Source: Tardibacter sp963781025 (GTDB lineage: Bacteria > Pseudomonadota > Alphaproteobacteria > Sphingomonadales > Sphingomonadaceae). From it: 64,000 nucleotides of DNA. Of the stretch, positions 36,303-46,520 are shown piece by piece. The notes beneath the pieces are model-generated. The model was not told the DNA's origin and searched no databases. It saw nothing but the letters and a program-made list of their open reading frames with translations. The DNA lies in NCBI GenBank assembly GCA_963781025.1, contig CAWADU010000003.1, positions 744,001 through 808,000 on the forward strand, in the 5' to 3' direction. Position 1 is the first letter of the stretch; the number at the start of each line of letters is the position of its first letter. Made by a program: the position numbers and the translations under genes.

Positions 36303-37067
36303 TTACGCCGCTGTGTCGGCCAGCGCGCTTTCGACGGGAGGCTCGGCACGCGCGCCCAGGTCCTCGCCGCGCGCGGCGGCCTGGCCCTGACGGCCCGCGT
36401 CCACCGCATCGGCGATCGCATCGCAATAGAGGCGGATGGCACGGCTTGCGTCATCGTTGGCCGGAACCGGAAAGGCGATGCTGCTTGGATCGGTGTTGGT
36501 GTCGAGGATAGCGATTACCGGAATGCCCAGCGTATTGGCTTCCTTGATTGCCAGCTCTTCCTTGTTGACGTCGATGACGAACATCACGTCGGGCAGGCCG
36601 CCCATGTCGCGAATGCCGCCCAGCGACGCCTCGAACTTGTCGCGCTCGCGGGTCATCTGAAGGACTTCCTTCTTGGTGAACCCGTGCGTATCGCCTGCCA
36701 GCTGCTCCTCAAGCGTCTTGAAGCGCTTGATCGAACCCGAAATCGTCTTCCAGTTGGTGAGCATGCCGCCCAGCCAGCGGTGGTTGACGAAATGCTGCCC
36801 CGAACGGCGCGCCGCTTCCGCGATCGGGTCCTGCGCCTGGCGCTTGGTGCCGACGAACAGCACCTTTCCGCCATGGGCCGCCGTCTGGCGCACGAAATCG
36901 AGCGCGCGGGCGAACAGCGGCACCGTCTGCGAAAGATCGATGATGTGCACGCCGTTGCGGTCGCCGAAGATGTACGGCTTCATCCGCGGATTCCAGCGAT
37001 GCGTCTGGTGACCGAAATGGGCGCCTGCCTCAAGCAATTGCGCCATGGTGACGACTGGTGCCGCCAT
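36303..37067 (-). CDS. rpsB: 30S ribosomal protein S2
   Basis: 254 residues from ATG 37067 (AAGGAGA nine bases away). MAQLLEAGAHFGHQTHRWNPRMKPYIFG, GTKRQAQ, VNHRWLGGMLTNWKT and IDVNKEELAIKEANTLGIPVIAI are canonical. First gene of the rpsB-to-fabZ cluster. Confidence 0.97.
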   Translation of the reverse strand: MAAPVVTMAQLLEAGAHFGHQTHRWNPRMKPYIFGDRNGVHIIDLSQTVPLFARALDFVRQTAAHGGKVLFVGTKRQAQDPIAEAARRSGQHFVNHRWLGGMLTNWKTISGSIKRFKTLEEQLAGDTHGFTKKEVLQMTRERDKFEASLGGIRDMGGLPDVMFVIDVNKEELAIKEANTLGIPVIAILDTNTDPSSIAFPVPANDDASRAIRLYCDAIADAVDAGRQGQAAARGEDLGARAEPPVESALADTAA

Positions 37068-37095
37068 ATTCATTCTCCTTACCCGGTTGATCCAC

Positions 37096-37142
37096 CACGG
37101 AGAGGAACCGGACAAAGCCCGGCACCGGTATGTGCCTCCGTG
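37096..37142 (-). promoter_or_regulatory. rpsB mRNA leader structure
   Basis: The outer stem CACGGAG/CTCCGTG (37136-37142 with 37096-37102) encloses a second GC-rich hairpin based on CCGG/CCGG. It lies in the 5' leader 30-75 bases ahead of rpsB, a place where S2 leaders are commonly autoregulated. Confidence 0.4.
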
Positions 37143-37157
37143 TGCGAGATGGTCGTC

Positions 37158-37186
37158 CGCTTAGCCGACTGTTTTGGCGGAATCAA
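37158..37186 (-). promoter_or_regulatory. rpsB promoter
   Basis: Reverse-strand -35 TTGATT (37186-37181), 17-base spacer, -10 TAAGCG (37163-37158), giving a leader of about 85 bases. It stands back to back with the + strand SOS-like promoter; only two bases separate the -35 boxes. Confidence 0.45.
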
Positions 37187-37188
37187 GC

Positions 37189-37218
37189 TTGACATGAAAG
37201 AACATATCGGGAACATAT
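37189..37218 (+). promoter_or_regulatory. Putative LexA-controlled promoter
   Basis: -35 TTGACA at 37189-37194 (consensus) and a weak -10 within ACATAT near 37213-37218. Between and overlapping them lies GAACATATCGGGAAC (37200-37214), a GAAC-N7-GAAC alphaproteobacterial SOS box of the same layout as that of recA in this window. It drives the small membrane protein gene downstream. Confidence 0.55.
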
Positions 37219-37221
37219 CAC

Positions 37222-37239
37222 CCTAATGGCATCATTAGG
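37222..37239. repeat. Perfect inverted repeat at the expected transcript start
   Basis: CCTAATG, GCAT, CATTAGG: seven-base arms. It falls right after the -10 of the SOS-like promoter and before the ribosome site, so it could be an operator or a 5' hairpin. Confidence 0.4.
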
Positions 37240-37264
37240 ATGCGGGTTCTTCGGGAGTGACGCG

Positions 37265-37501
37265 ATGATCCTCAGCTTTCTCGGCACCGTCGCAAGTGTC
37301 GTCGTCCTGCTGCTTTCCCTTGGCGTGATCGGCCGCATGATCCATGCACACTGGCGTCAGATCGCCATGGCGCTAAATGCCGAAATCCTGTTGCAGCCGG
37401 ATCCTATTCCGCCGGTCCCGCTCGTTCGTCCTGCTCCCATTCGGATGATGGCAGGATTTCCTTCGCCGGAACTTCGCCCGTCGCTTCGCGCTGCCGCCTG
37501 A
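37265..37501 (+). CDS. Small single-pass membrane protein behind an SOS-type promoter, function unknown
   Basis: 78 residues from ATG 37265, preferred over ATG 37226 because GGGAG lies seven bases upstream and 37226 falls inside the inverted repeat. One strong membrane helix (about 2-23, ILSFLGTVASVVVLLLSLGVIG) is followed by a basic/amphipathic segment with RMIHAHWRQIAMALNAEIL, and a proline-rich tail (about 45-78). The tail overlaps the 3' end of convergent pssA by 98 bp. I know no family. The layout (short bitopic protein, LexA-type operator) recalls SOS cell-division inhibitors such as Caulobacter SidA; that is an analogy, not homology. Confidence 0.6.
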   Translation: MILSFLGTVASVVVLLLSLGVIGRMIHAHWRQIAMALNAEILLQPDPIPPVPLVRPAPIRMMAGFPSPELRPSLRAAA

Positions 37502-38249
37502 TCCGGCTGTAGCTCCGGTAGCTGACGGGAATCGCCAGCACATAAGCGATGGTCACGACCGAAAGCGTGATCCAGGAGGCCACCAGCAATGCACCGCCGA
37601 ACAGCGCGATGGCGGCAAGCGCCGTCAATCTCCACCCGCCGGGAACCCGCAAGGACTTCCACGAATAGGTGGGCAAGTTCGATATCATCAGGAATGCGGT
37701 CGCCGCCATGACGGGCGCGGTCACTGCGGGCGAACGGAACTCGTCTATCCCTGTCGCCAGCCACAGATAAAGCGGTGCAAGCGCGACACCAGCTCCGACC
37801 GGCGAAGGAATGCCTGTGAAGAAACCAGCGGATTTGTGGGGCTGGTCATCGACATCGAGACTGGCATTGAAGCGCGCCAGCCTGAGCGCGCAGCAAACGG
37901 CATGGGCCAACGCGAATATCCATCCGAACCGGCCAAGATACTGCAGCGACCAGAGGTAGACGATGATGGCGGGAGAAACGCCGAAGGCGATGACGTCGGA
38001 CAGCGAATTGAGTTCGGCGCCGAAGCGGCTTTGACCTTTCAGCAGCCGCGCGATCCTGCCGTCGGTTCCGTCGAGGACGCCTGCGATGATGATCGCGGTG
38101 ACTGCCTTTTCCCATTCGCCGCCAACGGCAAAGCGCACGCCGGTTAGGCCAAAGCAAAGTGCCAGCGCGGTAACGGCATTGGGTATCAGGACACGCATTG
38201 GAAGGACGCGCCGGAACCGCCTCGGCTGCTCGCGGTCTTCAACGATCAT
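37404..38249 (-). CDS. pssA: CDP-diacylglycerol-serine O-phosphatidyltransferase
   Basis: 281 residues with about eight membrane helices. The CDP-alcohol phosphotransferase motif DGTDGRIARLLKGQSRFGAE runs on into LNSLSD with all four metal aspartates. Makes phosphatidylserine from CDP-DAG. It lies 30 bp after psd, forming a two-gene phosphatidylethanolamine operon. The last residues (PSSEWEQDERAGPAE) are antisense to the small membrane protein gene. Confidence 0.94.
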   Translation of the reverse strand: MIVEDREQPRRFRRVLPMRVLIPNAVTALALCFGLTGVRFAVGGEWEKAVTAIIIAGVLDGTDGRIARLLKGQSRFGAELNSLSDVIAFGVSPAIIVYLWSLQYLGRFGWIFALAHAVCCALRLARFNASLDVDDQPHKSAGFFTGIPSPVGAGVALAPLYLWLATGIDEFRSPAVTAPVMAATAFLMISNLPTYSWKSLRVPGGWRLTALAAIALFGGALLVASWITLSVVTIAYVLAIPVSYRSYSRIRRQREATGEVPAKEILPSSEWEQDERAGPAE

Positions 38250-38279
38250 GTCCGTCTCCCGATCATCGGACGCAACCGC

Positions 38280-39014
38280 TCATTGTGAAACGCCCGTTGC
38301 GGAACTGCTGTCGCCGATGATGCCGAGGATGGTTTCCCCGGCGATTGCACGCTGGCCCAATGCCACCCTTGCCGCCGTGCCCCGGGGCAGAAAGACATCG
38401 ACCCGGCTGCCGAAACGGATGAGTCCCACACGCTGACCCGCGGCCACCATATCGCCCGTTTTGGCGAACTTGACGATTCGGCGCGCAACCAGGCCGGCGA
38501 TTTGCGTGAACCCGACCTTCACGCCGTCCTCGCGCTCCACGACGAAATACTGCCGTTCATTGTCCTCACTGGCCTTGTCCAGGTCGGCGTTCAGGAATTT
38601 GCCGGGAACATAGGCCACGCGCGATATCCGTCCCGCCACGGGTGCACGATTGATGTGAACATCGAAGACGCTCATGAATATGGACACGCGGATGACCGGG
38701 TCCGGCGCCAGCCCGCCCTCGCCCGATGTCAGCTCCTTGGGGGGCGTCACCTCCTGGATCATCGTCACCAATCCATCGGCGGGCGATGAAATGACCCCTT
38801 CCCCGTTTTGCGTCACGCGAATGGGATCGCGGAAGAATGCCGCCACCCACAGCGTGATGCCGCCCATGGGCCAGGCGAGCGTTTCCCATCCCATGAAAGC
38901 CAGAAAAATGCAGATCGCGGCAGCAATGACCACGAACTTGATTCCCTCGGGATGAACTGAGGGCATGCGATATTTCACCGTAGAGCCCGGCGCCGCGTTC
39001 TTGATAGATGCCAT
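38280..39014 (-). CDS. psd: Phosphatidylserine decarboxylase (short, archaeal-type)
   Basis: 244 residues from ATG 39014. Two N-terminal membrane helices precede the catalytic domain with FFRDP, SPADG, FMSVFDVHINRAPVAG and the processing site RFGSRVDVFLP, where Gly-Ser cleavage generates the pyruvoyl group. Converts PS to PE, together with pssA. Starts upstream of 39014 read into the divergent intergenic region and are rejected. Confidence 0.93.
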   Translation of the reverse strand: MASIKNAAPGSTVKYRMPSVHPEGIKFVVIAAAICIFLAFMGWETLAWPMGGITLWVAAFFRDPIRVTQNGEGVISSPADGLVTMIQEVTPPKELTSGEGGLAPDPVIRVSIFMSVFDVHINRAPVAGRISRVAYVPGKFLNADLDKASEDNERQYFVVEREDGVKVGFTQIAGLVARRIVKFAKTGDMVAAGQRVGLIRFGSRVDVFLPRGTAARVALGQRAIAGETILGIIGDSSSATGVSQ

Positions 39015-39121
39015 GGGGCGTTTGTACGGTGCGATCAGCCGACTGACAACGCCCCACATGCACACGCGCAAACGACAATCGCCGGGCCATGGACAAAAGC
39101 CGCATTGCTCGACGCAGGGCA

Positions 39122-39142
39122 TTGTGATTTCCGGGATCACAA
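39122..39142. promoter_or_regulatory. Perfect palindrome between psd and icd (putative operator)
   Basis: TTGTGAT (39122-39128), seven-base spacer, ATCACAA (39136-39142). It is centred about 55 bp before icd and 118 bp before psd in a divergent promoter region. It resembles CRP/FNR-type half-sites (TGTGA/TCACA) but with a spacer of nine rather than six between those pentamers. Confidence 0.45.
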
Positions 39143-39186
39143 CTTACAGGGCTCGCAATCCCTTTCAGATTGGACATGAGGACCCG

Positions 39187-40408
39187 ATGGCGAAGATCAA
39201 GGTGAAGACGCCGGTCGTGGAGATCGACGGCGACGAAATGACCCGCATCATCTGGCAGTGGATTCGCGAGAAGCTGATCCTGCCCTATCTCGACGTCGAT
39301 CTCGTCTATTTCGATCTTTCGGTCGAAAAGCGTGATGAAACCAACGATCAGATCACCATCGACTCCGCCAACGCGATCAAGAAATACGGCGTCGGCGTCA
39401 AGTGCGCGACGATCACGCCGGATGAAGCCCGTGTCGAGGAATTCAACCTCAAGCAGATGTGGAAGTCGCCCAACGGCACGATCCGCAACATTCTGGGCGG
39501 CGTGGTTTTCCGCGAACCGATCGTGATCAAGAACGTGCCCCGGCTGGTTCCGGGCTGGACCGATCCAATCGTCATCGGCCGTCACGCATTCGGCGACCAA
39601 TATCGCGCGACGGATTTCCTCGTACCCGGCCCCGGCAAGCTGCGCATGGTTTGGGAAGGCGCAAATGGCGAGAAGATCGAGAAGGAAGTTTTCGACTTCC
39701 CTGGTGCCGGCGTCACCATGGGCATGTACAACCTCGATGACTTCGATCCGCGATTTCGCGCGCGCGTCGTTCAACTACGGCATCAATCGCGGCTGGCCGG
39801 TCTATCTTTCCACCAAGAACACGATCCTGAAGGCCTATGACGGCCGCTTCAAGGATCTGTTCCAGGAAATCTTCGACGCCGAATTTGCCACCAAGTTCAA
39901 TGAACTGGGCATCACCTACGAGCACCGCCTGATCGACGATATGGTCGCATCGGCGCTGAAATGGTCGGGCAAATTCGTCTGGGCGTGCAAGAACTACGAC
40001 GGCGACGTACAGTCCGACACGGTGGCGCAGGGCTTCGGGTCGCTCGGCCTCATGACCTCGGTGCTGATGACGCCGGACGGCAAGACCGTCGAGGCCGAAG
40101 CGGCGCACGGCACCGTCACCCGCCATTACCGCATGCACCAGCAGGGCAAATCGACATCGACCAACCCGATCGCGTCCATCTTCGCCTGGACGGGCGGCCT
40201 GAAATATCGTGGCAAGTTCGACGATACGCCCGAAGTGACGCGCTTTGCCGAAACGCTTGAGCGCGTCTGCATCCGGACCGTCGAACAGGGCCAGATGACG
40301 AAGGACCTCGCTATCTTGATCGGTCCCGATCAGGCATGGATGACGACCGAGCAGTTCTTCGAGGCCATCCGCGTCAATCTGGAAAAGGCAATGGCTGCGG
40401 GCGAATAG
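39187..40408 (+). pseudogene. icd: NADP-dependent isocitrate dehydrogenase, one-base frameshift
   Basis: Start MAKIKVKTPVVEIDGDEMTRIIW (GAGGA upstream). Dimeric, eukaryote-like IDH of about 406 residues when corrected; the TCA-cycle step from isocitrate to 2-oxoglutarate. The first frame reaches MYNLDD and the second takes up IRDFARASFNYGINRGWPVYLSTKNT and runs to the end, including TVEAEAAHGTVTRHYR and the NADP region. A single extra T at 39742-39743 (gacTTcgatc instead of gacTcgatc) explains the break. Because IDH is normally essential, a sequence error is likelier than true loss. Confidence 0.9.
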
Positions 40409-40431
40409 CCTCTCCCCAATTTGCAATATAG

Positions 40432-40458
40432 GGCCGGTGGCGCATCGCGTGACCGGCC
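40432..40458 (+). terminator. First hairpin of a tandem terminator after icd
   Basis: GGCCGGT/ACCGGCC arms around a GC-rich loop, followed by TTTCCTTT, 24 bases past the icd stop. Confidence 0.55.
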
Positions 40459-40474
40459 TTTCCTTTAAAGCAGA

Positions 40475-40495
40475 GCCGCCCGAGGCGGTTTTTTT
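40475..40495 (+). terminator. Second hairpin of a tandem terminator after icd
   Basis: CCGCC, CGA loop, GGCGG, then seven T residues: a textbook intrinsic terminator in front of the antiporter gene. Confidence 0.85.
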
Positions 40496-40542
40496 GCGCT
40501 GCGTCGCTGGCATTTACGGCGGCTTCCAGCAAAGATGGCGCC

Positions 40543-42348
40543 ATGGCGCTCCCAATCGACTCTCCCGGCTTTCGCGATGCCCTCGTCGTGCTTGGTTGCG
40601 CCGGGCTCGTCATTCCTGCGTTTCATCGCCTGCGCATCAATCCGGTCATCGGTTTCATTCTCGTCGGCATTTTTGTTGGCCCATCGGGATTGGGCGCGTT
40701 GAGCCGGACCACGCCCTGGGTATCGTGGATTTCGATATCGGAAGCGGAACGAATTGAGCCCTTTGCCGAGATCGGCATCATTCTGCTGTTGTTTTCGATA
40801 GGGCTCGAACTGTCCTTCCGCCGCCTGTGGGACATGCGTCACCTCGTCTTCGGCATAGGCACTTCGGAACTTCTGGTTTCAGCTCTGCTGATCGGTGGCG
40901 GAATATTGCTGATGGGGCAGCCGTGGCAGTCGGCCACCGCGCTCGGGCTTGCCCTGGCGCTGTCCTCGACCGCGCTCGTGTTGCCGATGGTCGGCACGCA
41001 AAGCCCGGTCGGGCGGGCAGCGTTCGCCATGCTGTTGTTCGAGGATCTGGCGTTGGTGCCGATCATCTTCGCGCTGGGCGTGCTTGGACCGCATGGCGGG
41101 AACAACGATTTCAATGATCTTGTTCAAACCATCTGGATCGGCGGCGCAACCGTTGTCGCGCTGCTGGTCCTCGGGCGTCTGTTGCTGCCGCGCCTATTCC
41201 GTCAGGCCGCGCGCACTAAAAATCCCGAACTCTTCCTGTCCGCGGCGCTTCTCGTCATCATCCTTGCCAGTATGGCGACGACCTGGGCAGGACTTTCCCC
41301 CATAGTGGGCGCGCTTCTGGCCGGGCTGCTTATCGCCGAAACCGAATATCGCGCGCAGGTCGAGGTAATGACCGAGCCTTTCAAGGGGCTTGCGCTCGGA
41401 ATCTTCCTCATCACGATCGGCATGAGCCTCGATCTGCGCGTTATCGTCGAACACTGGCCGATGCTGGGGTTGGCGACGGCGGCCGTTCTCCTATTGAAGA
41501 CGGCGGTTACATCCGGCCTTCTGCGGCTTGCGCGCATGCCACGCGGCGTTTCGACGCAGGCGGGTTTGCTCATGGCATCGCCATCGGAAACGACACTCAT
41601 CGTCCTCGCCGCGGCTTCGAGCGCGCAATTGATTGCGCCTGAAACCGCCAGCTTCTGGCAGGTGGTGACTGCGGTCGGGCTGACCGCCACACCGCTGCTG
41701 GCGCGGGTGGGCCGCAATGCGGCGAAGCGGTTCGACCGAAGCGCCATCGCCGTATTCGACGGCGTAAACGCCGATTTATCAGACGGGCGGACGGTCATTA
41801 TCGGTTTCGGACGGGTCGGAAGGATGGTTGCCCAGATGCTGGAGCGCCATGGCAAATCCTTCATCGCGGTGGATGCCGATGCGGACACCGTCAGCCGGGC
41901 GCGCGACGAGGGCTATCCGGTGGTGTATGGCGACATCGCCCGGCCGGGTTTCATCGAGAAACTTGATCTTGGCCGCGCCGGGGCCGTCGTTCTGACGATG
42001 GACGATCCCGTCCAGAATGTGGCGACGACGGCGAGGGTCAGGGAGCGCTGGTCGGATTTATGCATCGTGGCGCGCGCCCGCGACGCCGGACATGCGGCCG
42101 AACTCTACCGGGCGGGTGCAAGCGACGCCGTGCCTGAAACGCTTGAATTGTCGCTCCAGCTTTCCGAAGCGCTGCTGGTCGATCTGGGTGTGCCGATGGG
42201 TCCGGTAATCGCATCGATCCACGAAAAGCGCGCGGAACTTCGCGAACACATCATGACATTGGCGCCCGACCTCGACCATGAGCCGCCGATCCGCCGCAAC
42301 CGGCTGCGCGATGCGGGTCGGGTTCATGGCAGTGCTTTGGAGGAATGA
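40543..42348 (+). CDS. KefB-like cation:proton antiporter (CPA2) with RCK domain
   Basis: 601 residues. About twelve membrane helices (1-385) with FILVGIFVGPSGLG, EIGIILLLFSIGLELSF, LGLALALSSTALVLPMV, and SPIVGALLAGLLIAETEYR, which carries the transport-site acids of CPA2. A cytoplasmic TrkA-N domain (about 405-525: TVIIGFGRVGRMVAQMLERHG) and a short C-terminal part follow. It probably exports K+ in exchange for protons, as in glutathione-gated Kef systems, but the ligand is not evident. Confidence 0.88.
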   Translation: MALPIDSPGFRDALVVLGCAGLVIPAFHRLRINPVIGFILVGIFVGPSGLGALSRTTPWVSWISISEAERIEPFAEIGIILLLFSIGLELSFRRLWDMRHLVFGIGTSELLVSALLIGGGILLMGQPWQSATALGLALALSSTALVLPMVGTQSPVGRAAFAMLLFEDLALVPIIFALGVLGPHGGNNDFNDLVQTIWIGGATVVALLVLGRLLLPRLFRQAARTKNPELFLSAALLVIILASMATTWAGLSPIVGALLAGLLIAETEYRAQVEVMTEPFKGLALGIFLITIGMSLDLRVIVEHWPMLGLATAAVLLLKTAVTSGLLRLARMPRGVSTQAGLLMASPSETTLIVLAAASSAQLIAPETASFWQVVTAVGLTATPLLARVGRNAAKRFDRSAIAVFDGVNADLSDGRTVIIGFGRVGRMVAQMLERHGKSFIAVDADADTVSRARDEGYPVVYGDIARPGFIEKLDLGRAGAVVLTMDDPVQNVATTARVRERWSDLCIVARARDAGHAAELYRAGASDAVPETLELSLQLSEALLVDLGVPMGPVIASIHEKRAELREHIMTLAPDLDHEPPIRRNRLRDAGRVHGSALEE

Positions 42349-42354
42349 CGTTCG

Positions 42355-45021
<2,667 letters not shown>

Positions 45022-45314
45022 GAGCCGTCTCCAAGAGCAATCGGCGCTGGACTTAAGGTCGATTTGCGGCGCTGAAAAGGCCAAGTTCGCCAATTAGCGT
45101 CGACACCCGCGGTTTTTCCGGGCTTATAGACGCAAGAACCACCCCGGAAGTTGATGAAGTCGACCCCTCAGAGGGGGTGAAATTCGGCCCCTCACCCCCA
45201 TCGCTTTCTCGCGACTGGAAGCAACGCCGGCCGACCACCCATTGCCGTCATGCCGAGGGAAACGAGAACGGCGGGGAGGAGCCAGTCTGGCCTCTCCCCT
45301 TTTCGTCCAATTGG
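45022..45314. other. Intergenic region between alaS and recA
   Basis: 293 bp without a gene. It must contain the leftward alaS promoter (TATAAG near 45125 is a -10 candidate). A hairpin at 45273-45299 (GGGGAG/CTCCCC, partly paired core) lies 15 bp before the recA stop on the top strand; its T run is on the + strand, so it is only a weak recA terminator. No T-box or other RNA element is recognised. Confidence 0.5.
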
Positions 45315-46394
<1,080 letters not shown>

Positions 46395-46439
46395 CTGCCA
46401 CCTCCCGTAAACATGCGCGCCGCGCGCATCAACGGATTT

Positions 46440-46477
46440 GGCATACCCCTTTTGTTCCATGAGAACAAGATAGGAAC
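46440..46477 (-). promoter_or_regulatory. recA promoter with LexA (SOS) box
   Basis: Reverse strand: -35 TTGTTC (46468-46463), 17 bases, -10 TATGCC (46445-46440). The operator GTTCCTATCTTGTTC (46477-46463), i.e. GTTC-N7-GTTC, overlaps the -35, so LexA would occlude RNA polymerase. Confidence 0.75.
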
Positions 46478-46520
46478 TATTGTCCCCGTTTCCGTCATTT
46501 CGGTGAAGGGTTGATCCGCC

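Noticed and set aside
37226..37264. Longer start (ATG 37226) for the SOS-like membrane protein
   Set aside because: It lies inside the inverted repeat, too close to the predicted transcription start, and has no ribosome site; ATG 37265 has GGGAG.
38566..39774. 402-codon frame antisense to icd and into psd
   Set aside because: Overlaps two well-supported genes and shows no motif.
45022..45314. T-box or attenuator in the alaS leader
   Set aside because: No T-box sequence or specifier structure is visible; GC hairpins are on the wrong strand for a terminator.
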